This document shows positions 8,800 through 17,815 of a DNA stretch of 64,000 nucleotides, in pieces. The stretch is from assembly GCF_003967355.1 (NCBI RefSeq), contig NZ_BIFH01000019.1, positions 1 through 64,000 on the forward strand, given 5' to 3'. Position 1 is the first letter of the stretch, and each line of letters starts with the position of its first letter. Made by a program: the position numbers and the translations under genes. Below the pieces are notes generated by a model, which did not search any database, was not told the DNA's origin, and was given only the letters and a program-made list of their open reading frames with translations. The DNA is from Embleya hyalina (GTDB lineage Bacteria; Actinomycetota; Actinomycetes; Streptomycetales; Streptomycetaceae).

Positions 8800-9953
8800 C
8801 CCGCCTCCTGCGCCGTGCTCCGCCCGCGTTCCCGGTTCAGCGCGTGGGCTTCTTCGGTGATGTCGATGCCGACCGGGCACCACACGATGCAACGACCGCA
8901 TCCGACGCAGCCGGAACTGCCGAATTGGTCGTACCAGGTGCCGAGTTTGTGGGTGGCCCACTGCCGGTATCGGCTGCGGGGGGAGTCGCGGACCGGGCCG
9001 GTCGGCACATGGGTGAAGTCCCGATCGAAGCAGGACTCCCAGTGTCGCCACCGCTCGGCGTGGTCACCGGTGAGGTCGGTGACGTCCTCGACGGTGGTGC
9101 AGAAGCAGGTCGGGCACACCATCGTGCAGTTGCCGCAGGTCAGACAACGCGACGTCACGTCGTTCCAGCGTTCGGCGTCCAAGGTCTCGCGCATCAGTGT
9201 GCGCAGATCGACGAGCGGCATCGTCCGACCCATCCTGTCGGCCGCCTCGGCGACCCGGTCCCGGGCGGCGGACCGGGTGGCGGAGTCGGCGGCGCGGCTC
9301 GGCAGTTCGGCGAGGACGGCCGCTCCTTCCCCGCTCCCGGCGCGGACGAGGAAGCGGTGGCCGTCACCGTCGAGCACCTCGGTCAGTGCGAGGTCGTAGC
9401 CCGGTCCCACGGCCGGCCCGGTCTCCATCGACACACAGAAGCACGTGGCGCCCGGCTCGGTGCACTCCACGGCCACCAGGAACGCGCCGTCCCGACGGCG
9501 GCGGTACGCCGAGTCGCCGTACCGCCCGCCCGTCAGCACGCGGTCCTGTACGGCGATGGCTCGCAGGTCGCAGGGGCGCACCCCGAGAAACGCGTAGGCC
9601 GGCACCGGGGTGTCGTCCGCGGTCACCACGATCGTGCCGTCGGCGTCGCGATCGGCGCTCCACTCCCGTACCCGCGGCGGATGCAGGAACGTCTTCCACG
9701 ACTGCGGGCCCGCGCTGTGCGCGAACGCGGCGCCGTCGTCGCGCGCGACCAGTCGATAGCGTCCGGCCTCCAGTTCCACTCCCCAGCCATAGGGCAGTTC
9801 CGCGCCGCCGGAGATCTCCGCGAGGATGATGGCACCGTCGCGGACGGTGGGCCCGACGACCGTGCGCCCTCGCGCGGCGAGGATGGTGATCAGGGCGTCC
9901 ATGCCGTCCTTGTCGATCACCGCGTCGGCGCTGTCCCGCTCGCACCCCGTCAT
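8796..9953 (-). CDS. hydB: Hydrogenase Fe-S (beta) subunit
   Basis: The 385-aa protein is an HydB/AsrA-type electron-transfer subunit. The N-terminal region includes FLGVRPCDLRAI and TCFCVSM. Two [4Fe-4S] motifs follow: CLTCGNCTMVCP near residue 270 and GCVGCGRCIVWCP near 345. It links the small subunit to the flavin subunit. The ATG at 9953 follows GGAGG and is the first gene of the operon. The promoter lies in the 174-bp gap shared with the divergent protease gene; I see no convincing DevR box there. Confidence 0.92.
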   Translation of the reverse strand: MTGCERDSADAVIDKDGMDALITILAARGRTVVGPTVRDGAIILAEISGGAELPYGWGVELEAGRYRLVARDDGAAFAHSAGPQSWKTFLHPPRVREWSADRDADGTIVVTADDTPVPAYAFLGVRPCDLRAIAVQDRVLTGGRYGDSAYRRRRDGAFLVAVECTEPGATCFCVSMETGPAVGPGYDLALTEVLDGDGHRFLVRAGSGEGAAVLAELPSRAADSATRSAARDRVAEAADRMGRTMPLVDLRTLMRETLDAERWNDVTSRCLTCGNCTMVCPTCFCTTVEDVTDLTGDHAERWRHWESCFDRDFTHVPTGPVRDSPRSRYRQWATHKLGTWYDQFGSSGCVGCGRCIVWCPVGIDITEEAHALNRERGRSTAQEAG

Positions 9954-10127
9954 TCGCCGACCTCCACATGCCGATGCCGATCTCCACCCGAGTATGGTCA
10001 CGATCCGTGGTCGAACCGTGCTCGACGGTCGTCGCCCCTGCGCCGGATGGTGCAATCGTTCCCTCGTACGGAGTCCGTCGGGGCGCGGTGCGGCCGTCGG
10101 GCGACCCGAACGGGGACAGGAAGCGGC

Positions 10128-10694
10128 ATGAGAGCGGGCGGGCGGGTCGTCGTGGTCGGTGTCGGCAACGAATACCGGCGCGACGACGGTGTCGGGTGGG
10201 CGGTGGTGGCCCGTCTGGCCGAGCGGGTCACCCGGTCGGCGTGTCGGGCCGATGTCGTGCTGCGGACGTGCGACGGCGACCCTGCCCGGTTGATCACGTT
10301 GTGGGACGCTGCCGACTTCGCCGTCGTGGTGGACGCGGCGCACGCCCACCCGGGACACCCCGGCCGGGTACACCGCCTGGAACTCGACGCGAGGCAACTG
10401 CCCCGGGGCGGCGGCAGCACGAGTTCGCACGGCCTCGGCCTCGGAGAGGCCGTCGAACTCGCGCGCGTACTGGACCGCCTGCCCGGGCGGCTGGTCGTCT
10501 ACGCCGTGGAGGGCGCCGACCACAGCCTGGGCAGCGGAATGTCGGGGCCCGTGGCGGCGGCGGTGGAGCCGGTCACCCGACGGATCGCGCAAGAGATCGC
10601 CTTCGCATGCCGACCGGTGCCCGATCCCGTCGACAGGGCCCTTCACGGTGGGCGTCGGGACGGTTGTACCCGATGCGGGCCTTCTCGTCGGTGA
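10128..10694 (+). CDS. Hydrogenase maturation endopeptidase
   Basis: The 188-aa protein is a HyaD/HycI-type peptidase. It has VVVGVGNEYRRDDGVGW with the nickel-sensing acidic residue, DAAHAHPGHPG, and the SSHGLGLGEAVELA segment with its conserved His. These proteases cut the C-terminal tail of the large subunit after nickel insertion, which fits the short tail on the product of 5363-6742. It is transcribed divergently from the hydrogenase operon. The last 30 residues are Arg/Gly-rich and not conserved. Start chosen at the ATG before RAGGRVVVVG. Confidence 0.9.
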   Translation: MRAGGRVVVVGVGNEYRRDDGVGWAVVARLAERVTRSACRADVVLRTCDGDPARLITLWDAADFAVVVDAAHAHPGHPGRVHRLELDARQLPRGGGSTSSHGLGLGEAVELARVLDRLPGRLVVYAVEGADHSLGSGMSGPVAAAVEPVTRRIAQEIAFACRPVPDPVDRALHGGRRDGCTRCGPSRR

Positions 10695-10774
10695 GTCGCG
10701 CGCGGGAGCGCGCGATCCGACGGGACGCCGTCGGATCGGGCTCGGGGCGGCGAACGCGTCGAGACCGCGCCGTC

Positions 10775-11245
10775 TCAGCGCTCCGCGAGGTCGTCGTTCG
10801 CCGCATGGTGTGGTCCGTACAGGTCCAGTAGTCGCAGTCGACTCGCCTGGAGGCGGTCGGCGATCACCTGCGCGCACACGAGGTTGATCGCTCGGCCGAA
10901 GTCCGGATCGCGTTCGCATTCGGCCCGCACCGCGCCCGCGTCGAACTCCACGGCCCGGACGGGGCCGACGGCCCGGCCGCCCAGGTGCCATCGGTAGGGA
11001 GGGAACAGCCAGCTCCAGCCGACGAGTTCGCCCGGTCCCAGCGTCTCCACGGTCGCCGGGTGCCCGCCGGGGACGTGCACGTCCAGGCAGACGGAGCCAC
11101 CCTCGACGAGCCAGAAGCTGCGGGCCGGTCGGTCCTCCTCGAACAGGCGCGTGCCGGGCTCGAACGTGACGGGCCGGCCGAAGGCCAGGAGCCGATCCAG
11201 GTGTTGTTTGGGGATGAGGCCGATGCGACCGGAGACGTGGAACAC
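10775..11245 (-). CDS. Cyclic-nucleotide-binding-fold protein without HTH (copy 2)
   Basis: The 156-aa protein is a paralogue of the hydrogenase-operon gene at 8341. Shared blocks are FWLVEGGSVCLDVHVPGG, ETLGPGELVGWSWLF and the C-terminal RLRLLDLYG. Again there is no DNA-binding domain and the ligand cassette lacks the usual Arg-Thr-Ala. The GTG follows GAGGAGG, which sits at the end of the CBS-BON gene 10 bp upstream, so the two are cotranscribed. The function is unknown. Confidence 0.82.
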   Translation of the reverse strand: MFHVSGRIGLIPKQHLDRLLAFGRPVTFEPGTRLFEEDRPARSFWLVEGGSVCLDVHVPGGHPATVETLGPGELVGWSWLFPPYRWHLGGRAVGPVRAVEFDAGAVRAECERDPDFGRAINLVCAQVIADRLQASRLRLLDLYGPHHAANDDLAER

Positions 11246-11255
11246 GGTGTCCTCC

Positions 11256-11957
11256 TCAACGGCCGGGCGAGCGGCGACCGAAGTGCGCCGGGCCGGGCGT
11301 GATGTGGCTGTCGTCGAAGTCGAAGGTCAGGGTGTGGTTCACGCTCTCGACGCCGTCGACGGCACGACACAGCCGCACCACGATGTCGATGAGACTGCGG
11401 TTGTCGACCGCCCCGGACAGACACACCACGGCGTCGCGCACGTCCACCACGATCGTGCCGGGCTCCAGCCACAGGGCGCCGCGCAACACGTCGTGCTCGA
11501 TCTCGGACCGGATGTCCGCGTCCGGGCGCAGGAACGTGCGCAGCAGGTCGCAGCGGCTGACGATGCCGATCAGGCGACCGTCGGTGTCGACCACGGGGAG
11601 GCGCTTGACGCGACGGCGGTCCATCAGGCGCGCGCCGCGCAGTGTGCTGGAGACCGGGTCCACACTCACCACGGGGGTCGTCATCAGGTCGCGTGCGGTG
11701 TGACCGTCACCCGTGGTGTGCCGGTTCGTCAGTCGGCGCAGGCCCGTCGGGAAGTGGGCGTCCTCGGCCTGCTCCACCTGGGCGCGCAGCAGGTCCGCCT
11801 CCGAAACGATGCCCAGGATCCGCCGCTCGGCGTCGACGACCGGCAGGGCGCTGATCCGCCGGGCATCCAACGCGGCGACGATGTCCCGGAACTCGGCGTC
11901 GGGGCCGACGGTGGCGACGTCACGGGTCATGACGTCCTCGATCCTGCGATGCAACAT
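11256..11957 (-). CDS. CBS-pair protein with C-terminal BON domain (copy 2)
   Basis: The 233-aa protein starts MLHRRIEDVMTRDVATV. It has two CBS motifs, each with a GIVSEADLL or GIVSRCDLL segment, then a BON domain (VRDAVVCLSGAV). It parallels the copy at 845-1582 along its whole length except the tail. It heads a two-gene unit with the cyclic-nucleotide-fold gene. The promoter has the same paired boxes as copy 1, which points to duplication of promoter and gene together. Confidence 0.87.
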   Translation of the reverse strand: MLHRRIEDVMTRDVATVGPDAEFRDIVAALDARRISALPVVDAERRILGIVSEADLLRAQVEQAEDAHFPTGLRRLTNRHTTGDGHTARDLMTTPVVSVDPVSSTLRGARLMDRRRVKRLPVVDTDGRLIGIVSRCDLLRTFLRPDADIRSEIEHDVLRGALWLEPGTIVVDVRDAVVCLSGAVDNRSLIDIVVRLCRAVDGVESVNHTLTFDFDDSHITPGPAHFGRRSPGR

Positions 11958-12053
11958 GCGAACCCCCTGGTCGATACGGCGCGTCGCCGAGGTGTGGTGG
12001 TGACGTCCTCGGCCGGACACCACGAGCCTGTCGCCGTTGCGAGTGCCGGGACA

Positions 12054-12089
12054 GGGCCGCTTTGCCCGGTGGGCCGGGTCGTTCGGCCC
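12054..12089 (-). promoter_or_regulatory. Two putative DevR boxes, second CBS promoter
   Basis: GGGCCGCTTTGCCC (12054-12067) and GGGTCGTTCGGCCC (12076-12089) are 22 bp apart and 97 bp from the ATG at 11957. The pair differs from that at 1889-1924 by one base in each box. Confidence 0.6.
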
Positions 12090-12234
12090 GGTCCGGCCCG
12101 CGCCACGGTGTCGGTGTGCCGTACGACCCGAGCGGGCGCGGCGACGGCCACGCCGCGAGCGTTCGGCAGGCGCGGCTCCGCCACGGCGCACCGCCCCGTC
12201 CGGCCGGGCTCGGGCAATCGGGTGATGCGTGGAA

Positions 12235-12747
12235 TCAGGCGTCCGGTGCGGGGACGAACACCACCGGTGTGGCGCTGTGGCGCAGGCAGTACAACCCGGT
12301 GGGCCCGGGAATCGTGGGGCATTCGATGCCGCTGGTACCCAGCACCAGCAAGCGGGCGTCCCGCGCACGGGCGACCAGGACCTCGCCCGCCGCGCCGTGC
12401 AGCGGGGTGGCCACGATCCGCTCCGGCGGGATCGGCACCCGCACCAGGTTGGCCAGCGCGTGCTCCAGGCGCTCGCGGGCCACGGACAGCCGCGCGTCCG
12501 GCCGGTCCAGGGTCGGGCGTTCGGGGTCGGCGTCGGTCCACGCCGCGACCACGTCCAGGACCACGCCGAGTTCGGCGGCCTCGCGTGCGGCCCAGCGCAG
12601 GGCGACGGCGGATCCGTACGAACCGTCCAAGCCCACCACGATCCGGCCTTCCGGGCGGTTCTTCGCGCCCTCTTCGGTGGGCACGACGCTTCGTCGAGGC
12701 GCCACGCCCGTCGTTTCCCGGTCGAACCGGGTGCCGAGCGATTCCAT
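12235..12747 (-). CDS. Single-domain universal stress protein
   Basis: The 170-aa protein has one UspA domain preceded by about 35 charged residues. The domain begins RIVVGLDGSYGSAVALRWAA and ends LLVLGTSGIECPTIPGPTG followed by TPVVFVPAP. The C-terminal loop lacks the full G-x9-G-S/T consensus, so ATP binding is uncertain. The ATG follows AAGGAG. It is divergent from the tandem stress protein at 13140, with a 392-bp gap between them. Confidence 0.85.
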   Translation of the reverse strand: MESLGTRFDRETTGVAPRRSVVPTEEGAKNRPEGRIVVGLDGSYGSAVALRWAAREAAELGVVLDVVAAWTDADPERPTLDRPDARLSVARERLEHALANLVRVPIPPERIVATPLHGAAGEVLVARARDARLLVLGTSGIECPTIPGPTGLYCLRHSATPVVFVPAPDA

Positions 12748-13139
12748 GTCGAACTCCTTCGGGTGGTCTTGGTGGTCGTGGGTGGCGAGGCGGTGCCGAA
12801 CGACGGGGCTTGTCGAGCCGATCAGCCGTGGCGCGACGGCGGAAGCGCGGGGAGGTCGTGGAAACCGGTGCGCCGCCGCTCGTCCTCATCGCGCTCGCCT
12901 CCTGTGGCTCCGGGGGCCGCGCCCGCGCGGTTCGCCCTGTCTCCACCATCGGGCCCGCGCAACCCCCGGGCACAGGGCCGGTGGGGATGGTCGACCGGGC
13001 CGAAAGTCCCGGTCCGGCGGTACCGGGCAGCCCTGTGTCCTTCGGTCGAGCGGGCGCACGCTGAGGACGAGGGGTCGATCGTAGGTCGCGAACCCGACTT
13101 CGTCGCCCGGGACGTCGTTCGTCGACGATTGGACAAGTC
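12748..13139. promoter_or_regulatory. Divergent stress-gene promoter region with DevR-like boxes
   Basis: This 392-bp gap holds no credible gene. GGGCCGAAAGTCCC (12997-13010) is the copy in the window closest to the mycobacterial DosR core GGGACT-N-AGTCCC. A half-conserved partner, GGGCCGGTGGGGAT, lies exactly 22 bp to the left (12975-12988). The pair could serve both the gene at 12747 (minus) and the gene at 13140 (plus). Confidence 0.55.
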
Positions 13140-14024
13140 ATGAGCACCGGAACCCATCTCCCCGACCTCGGGGTCCTGGTCGGCTACGACGGCTCGCCCG
13201 GTGGCAAACGCGCGCTCGTGTGGGGTGCCCGCGCCGCCGCCGACGCCAAGACGCCGCTCCACCTGACGATGGCCATCCCGGAAGCCGCTCTCGGCGGCCA
13301 CGCCCGCGCGGACGAGGTCCGCAGGGGCGCCCTGGCCCTCCTGGAAGAGGCGGCGGTCCGGAGCCGGGCGGCACATCCGCACCTGACCGTCGAGACTTCG
13401 CTGTTCGAGGGATCGGCCGCGGACACGATCCTGGAGGCAAGTCGGCGGGCGGAGCTGATCGTGCTCGGCACTCGGGGCCACGGCGGTTTCGCCGGGTTGC
13501 TGCTCGGGTCGGTGTCGCTGCGGGTGTGCGCGCACACGACCTGTCCCGTGGTGGTCGTGCCCGAGGCAGCCGACGAGGTGGAGACGCCGAGCATCGTCGT
13601 GGGCGTCGCCGATCACAGCGACGCGCCGGCGATCGAGTTCGCCGTGGAACGGGCTCGGCTCATCGGCGGCAGGGTTGTTCCCGTCCACGTGTGGACGCTG
13701 ACCATGGCCGGCTACTTCCCGGGCGTGGTGGCGCCGCCGCTCGGGGACCCCTTGGAGACGGCGGCGACCCACGACCACCTGTTGACCGAGATTCTGGAGC
13801 CGATCCGAGCTCGCACGCCGGACGTCACGATCGAGGCGATGGTCACGACCGGCGCGCCCGCCTACGCTCTGATCAGTGTCTCCGCGCACGCGGACCTGCT
13901 GGTGGTCGCCGCCCACCGAGCACACGGCCCCTTCCCGATGCGCCTCGGCCCCACCACCCACGCGGTACTCCATCACGCGACCTGTCCGGTGGCCCTGGTG
14001 CCGATACCCGCCACCGCGTCATGA
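13140..14024 (+). CDS. Tandem universal stress protein
   Basis: The 294-aa protein has two UspA domains. Domain 1 (residues 8-145) begins GVLVGYDGSPGGKRAL and carries the full ATP loop LGTRGHGGFAGLLLGSVS with CPVVVVP. Domain 2 (about 150-290) has VGVADHSDAPAIEFA and a degenerate loop, VVAAHRAHGPFPMRLG. The stop overlaps the start of the Rv1733c-like gene (ATGA), so the two are translationally coupled. Confidence 0.92.
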   Translation: MSTGTHLPDLGVLVGYDGSPGGKRALVWGARAAADAKTPLHLTMAIPEAALGGHARADEVRRGALALLEEAAVRSRAAHPHLTVETSLFEGSAADTILEASRRAELIVLGTRGHGGFAGLLLGSVSLRVCAHTTCPVVVVPEAADEVETPSIVVGVADHSDAPAIEFAVERARLIGGRVVPVHVWTLTMAGYFPGVVAPPLGDPLETAATHDHLLTEILEPIRARTPDVTIEAMVTTGAPAYALISVSAHADLLVVAAHRAHGPFPMRLGPTTHAVLHHATCPVALVPIPATAS

Positions 14025-14635
14025 ACGGCTCCGGGCCGCGAGCACACCGAACGCTCGCCCGCATGCGACGCCGGATCCGCGCCCTGCTCGGCCGTGAGCC
14101 GCTGTACCGGCGATGTGACGTCGTCCATCTGCGGTCGACGCTCGCGCTGACGCTCCTGGCCCTGATTCTGGTCCCGTTGGTCGTTTTGGCGGCCGTCCAT
14201 GCCCAGGCCCGCTCCGGCGAGGCGACCCGGAATCGCCAACTGGCGCACAAGCACCAGGTTTCCGCCGTACTGCTGGTCAAGCCACCCACGGTGGCCGAGC
14301 CCGGCGCCGAGACGGTGTCGGCCGGCGTGCGATGGGTCGCGGCCGACGGCACCGCCCACACCGACGACGCGCCGGTGCCGCTCGGCGGGGAGGCGGGCGA
14401 CACGACTCGAATCTGGCTCGACGTCGAGGGCCGGCCCACGACGCCCCCACCGACCCACAGCGCGATCGTCGACAACGCGATCACCACCGGCATGCTCGTG
14501 CTCGCCGCGTCGCTCCTGGTCACCGCAGGGGTCTTCGCCTTGGAGCGACTGCTGATCTCCCGCCGGCGGGACCACGGTTGGGAGCGTGAGTGGGCGGCGG
14601 TCGAGCCGGGTTGGACCGGTCGCATCGAGCACTGA
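14021..14635 (+). CDS. Rv1733c-like two-helix membrane protein
   Basis: The 204-aa protein has a basic N-terminus, a membrane helix at about residues 39-60, an extracytoplasmic domain of about 90 aa (GVRWVAADGTAHTDDAPVP and WLDVEGRPTTPP), and a second helix at about 153-175 followed by an Arg-rich end. This layout matches the Rv1733c family, a conserved membrane component of the mycobacterial DosR regulon with unknown function. It is coupled to the upstream tandem stress gene by a 4-bp overlap. Confidence 0.82.
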   Translation: MNGSGPRAHRTLARMRRRIRALLGREPLYRRCDVVHLRSTLALTLLALILVPLVVLAAVHAQARSGEATRNRQLAHKHQVSAVLLVKPPTVAEPGAETVSAGVRWVAADGTAHTDDAPVPLGGEAGDTTRIWLDVEGRPTTPPPTHSAIVDNAITTGMLVLAASLLVTAGVFALERLLISRRRDHGWEREWAAVEPGWTGRIEH

Positions 14636-14796
14636 GGGCACGAGGGGCCGACGATCGGAGCACGCACGGGAAGCGAACGCGACACCATACCGGCGGCCGG
14701 AAGCCGTGACACGGTGTAACGCCGTGCTGATCGTCGGGTTCACCGCCCGTGGCACGCGAGCGCGCGACCCGGTGGAGGGCGCGCGTACCCTGAAAG

Positions 14797-17271
14797 ATGT
14801 TCGGCACCTACGTGCCGGTGCGCGCCGAGGTGGTGGTCGATCCGATGAGCGGACCCCGACGTCCACCGGCGCAGGACCCCTGGATCCTCGCCTTCCACGG
14901 CTTCGACACCCGGGACGAGGGCCGCCGGGAGGCGTTGTGCGCGCTCGGCAACGGTTACCTGGTGACCCGAGGGGCGGCCCCGGAGTCGGGGGCCGACGGG
15001 ATCCACTACCCGGGCACCTACCTCGCCGGTGCCTACGATCGTGTCGCTTCGACGATCGACGGCCGGCGGGTGGAGAACGAGGATCTGATCAACTGCCCCA
15101 ACTGGCTGCCGCTCACGTTCCGAGCCGGTGGCGCGGTCGCGTGGTTCGGCGAGGACCCCACGACGCGGATCGTGTCCCAGCGCCTGGAACTCGACCTGCG
15201 TCGGGGGGTACTGACGCGGGACGCCCTGGTCGTCGACGCGGCCGACCGGCGCACGCGGCTGCGTCAACGGCGGCTCGTGAGTCTCGCCGAACCGCACGTC
15301 GCGGCCCTGGAAACGGTGCTGACCCCGGAGAACTGGTCCGGCCCCCTGCACATCCGCGCCGCACTGGACGGAACCGTCGCCAATACCGGAGTCGCCCGCT
15401 ACCGGAGCCTGGTCGGTCGCCACCTGACCCCGGCCGGTCAAGGGGCCGGGAAGGAGGCCCTGTGGCTGCGGGTACAAGCCGTCGGGTCCCCGCTGCAGAT
15501 CGCCGTGGCCGCGCGCGGTCGCCTCCACCGCGACGGTGGGACGATCGAGGCCGAGCCCGAATTCGAGTCACCTCCCGGCAGACCGGCGCAGGTCTTCACG
15601 AGCGAAGCCGTCGCGGGCCGGTCGGTGACCGTCGAGAAGACGGTGGCCGTGTACACCTCCAGGGACCCGGCCCTCGGCGATCCACGGACCGCGGCTCTGC
15701 GGACCCTCTCGCGAACGGGTTCCTTCGACACCCTGCTGCACGACCACGCCATCCGCTGGGAACAGCTGTGGCGCCGATTCCGCACCGATACGGAGTTCAC
15801 CGACCGTGCCGGCGAGGACAACACCCTTCACCTGCACCTGTTTCACACCGCACAGACCTACTCCGAACACACCGTCGACCTCGACGTCGGCATGCCGGCC
15901 CGGGGCTGGCACGGCGAGGGATATCGCGGACACGTCTTCTGGGACGAGTTGTTCGTGCTGCGAACGCTCAACCTGCGTACGCCGCGGATCAGCCGCGCCG
16001 TGCTGCGATACCGGTACCGGCGCCTGGACGCCGCCAGACGCGCCGCCGCGGACATCGGCCTGCGCGGGGCCATGTACCCGTGGCAAAGTGCCGCCGACGG
16101 TACCGAGCAGGCCCCGAGCACCCACCTCAACCCGATGTCCGGACGGTGGCTCCCCGACCGCACACACCTGCAACGCCACGTCGGCCTGGCCGTCGCCTAC
16201 AACACCTGGCAGTACTACCAGGCCACCGGCGACCTCGACTTCCTCGACACGACCGGCGCGGAAATGCTGCTGGAGATCGCCCGTTTCTGGGCCGACATCG
16301 CCCGATACGACCCCGCCCTGGAGCGCTATCGGATCCGCGGCGTGATGGGTCCGGACGAGTATCACGACGCCTACCCGTGGGCCGACCACCCCGGCATCGA
16401 CGACAACACCTACACGAACGTGCTCGCGTCGTGGGTGCTCTCCCGCGCGCTCGACGCGCTCGACGCGCTCCCGGGATACCGACGCGACGAGTTGACCGAA
16501 CGACTCGACCTGACCCACGACGAACTCGACCGATGGCACACCGTCGCCCGTCGACTCCACGTCCCCTTCCACGACGGCGTGCCCAGTCAGTTCGCCGGAT
16601 ACGAGCGCCTCGCCGAACTGGACTGGCGGCACTACCGCCGGCTGTACCCGGACAATCGACGCCTCGATCGCATCCTCGAGGCCGAGGGCGACAGCGTGAA
16701 CCGCTACAAGGCATCCAAACAGGCCGACGTTCTGATGCTCCACTACCTTTTCCCGGCCCGGGAGATCCGCCTGCTGCTGCGACGCCTCGGCTACCCGGCC
16801 GGACACGAGATGACACAGCGTACGGTCGACTACTACCGGGCACGAACCGTGCACGGATCGACGCTCAGTTCGGTGGTGCACGCCTGGGTGCTGGCCCGCA
16901 CCGACCGCCGGCGATCATGGCGGTTCTTCCGCGACGCACTCGGCGGTGACGTCCACGACGTGCAGGGAGGAACCACCGCCGAAGGCATCCACCTCGGAGC
17001 CATGGCCGGGACGGTGGACCTGGTGCAACGCTGCTACACCGGGCTGGACACGCGCGGTGACGTGCTTTGGCTCGACCCCTGCCTCCCCGCCCGCCTGCGT
17101 CGGTTGGAGGTCGAGCTGTGCTATCGAGGGCACTGGGGCGTGGTGGTCGAGGTCGGCCGACGGCACGTGACCGTGAGCCTGCGCCCGGGCCAGAGCGGCT
17201 CGGTCCCGATCGGGATCCGCGGTTCGGTGGTCGACATCCCGGCCGGCGGCAGCCGCACCTTCACCCTCTGA
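14797..17271 (+). CDS. Glycoside hydrolase family 65 phosphorylase/hydrolase
   Basis: The 824-aa protein is a GH65 enzyme; members phosphorolyse trehalose, maltose, kojibiose or nigerose. The N-terminal domain carries ALGNGYLVTRGA. The (alpha/alpha)6 catalytic domain has the general acid Glu in GVMGPDEYHDAYPW and the phosphate-loop-like KASKQADVLML, and HGSTLSSVVHAW follows. The phosphate-binding segment suggests a phosphorylase, but the sugar cannot be told from sequence. The ATG at 14797 has a poor ribosome site; ATG 14845 is an alternative. Phosphorolysis would save ATP and could feed sugar phosphates to phosphoketolase. No clear DevR box is seen upstream. Confidence 0.88.
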   Translation: MFGTYVPVRAEVVVDPMSGPRRPPAQDPWILAFHGFDTRDEGRREALCALGNGYLVTRGAAPESGADGIHYPGTYLAGAYDRVASTIDGRRVENEDLINCPNWLPLTFRAGGAVAWFGEDPTTRIVSQRLELDLRRGVLTRDALVVDAADRRTRLRQRRLVSLAEPHVAALETVLTPENWSGPLHIRAALDGTVANTGVARYRSLVGRHLTPAGQGAGKEALWLRVQAVGSPLQIAVAARGRLHRDGGTIEAEPEFESPPGRPAQVFTSEAVAGRSVTVEKTVAVYTSRDPALGDPRTAALRTLSRTGSFDTLLHDHAIRWEQLWRRFRTDTEFTDRAGEDNTLHLHLFHTAQTYSEHTVDLDVGMPARGWHGEGYRGHVFWDELFVLRTLNLRTPRISRAVLRYRYRRLDAARRAAADIGLRGAMYPWQSAADGTEQAPSTHLNPMSGRWLPDRTHLQRHVGLAVAYNTWQYYQATGDLDFLDTTGAEMLLEIARFWADIARYDPALERYRIRGVMGPDEYHDAYPWADHPGIDDNTYTNVLASWVLSRALDALDALPGYRRDELTERLDLTHDELDRWHTVARRLHVPFHDGVPSQFAGYERLAELDWRHYRRLYPDNRRLDRILEAEGDSVNRYKASKQADVLMLHYLFPAREIRLLLRRLGYPAGHEMTQRTVDYYRARTVHGSTLSSVVHAWVLARTDRRRSWRFFRDALGGDVHDVQGGTTAEGIHLGAMAGTVDLVQRCYTGLDTRGDVLWLDPCLPARLRRLEVELCYRGHWGVVVEVGRRHVTVSLRPGQSGSVPIGIRGSVVDIPAGGSRTFTL

Positions 17272-17282
17272 CGTACACGCGT

Positions 17283-17597
17283 TTACGTGGGACCTGTGCC
17301 CTTGCGTGGTGTGTGCGCCCCGGCAGTCAGTACCGCCAAGCGCTCCCGGTACTCCTCGGTGTCGATCTCGCCGCGGGCGTAGCGCCGGGCCAGTACCTCG
17401 GTCGCCGACGAACCGGCCGGCTCCGAGGGGCCGCGACCGTGCGAGGCGCCTCGGGCCAGGAACCATACCGCCGCGACGATCACCGCGATCAGGACCAGCA
17501 TCAGCACCGACCCCCATATCCAGTTCCAGCCGTCGTCCTCGTACATGTGCCCCACGTGCCGGGCGGGCGCCACTGCCAGGGCCGAAGCCAACTCCAT
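17283..17597 (-). CDS. Small SHOCT-domain membrane protein
   Basis: The 104-aa protein has one membrane helix (WGSVLMLVLIAVIVAAVWFL) and a C-terminal SHOCT motif, EVLARRYARGEIDTEEYRER. SHOCT proteins are common in actinomycetes; their role is not established. ATG 17597 is preferred over GTG 17606 because GGTGAGG is well spaced only for the ATG. It converges on the GH65 gene with an 11-bp gap. A DevR-like box lies 93 bp upstream. Confidence 0.82.
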   Translation of the reverse strand: MELASALAVAPARHVGHMYEDDGWNWIWGSVLMLVLIAVIVAAVWFLARGASHGRGPSEPAGSSATEVLARRYARGEIDTEEYRERLAVLTAGAHTPRKGTGPT

Positions 17598-17689
17598 TGC
17601 CCTCACCTTCCTCGGACGCCGAATCGACTTCCACTTTCATGGTGCGTCGGAGACGCGACCCGCGCCGGAGCCCTACGACCCACCCGATG

Positions 17690-17703
17690 GGGCCGTTCGA
17701 CCC
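17690..17703 (-). promoter_or_regulatory. Putative DevR box upstream of the SHOCT gene
   Basis: GGGCCGTTCGACCC lies 93 bp upstream of the SHOCT gene start. A weak second site, GGGCGGCACGGGAC, is at 17711-17724 (21 bp offset). Confidence 0.5.
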
Positions 17704-17815
17704 TCTCGGGGGGCGGCACGGGACTGTGGGGACGAGTGAGCGCGTACGGGCCCGCGAAGTGGGCCGCGGTGCGGCCCGGTTCGGGCGTCGCGTTCCTTCG
17801 CGGGCCCGATTCGCG

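Noticed and set aside
9954-10127. Search for DevR-like boxes in the hydrogenase/protease divergent promoter
   Set aside because: Only GC-rich half-matches such as CGGCCGTCGGGCGACC were found; they do not fit the 14-bp box, so I claim no site.
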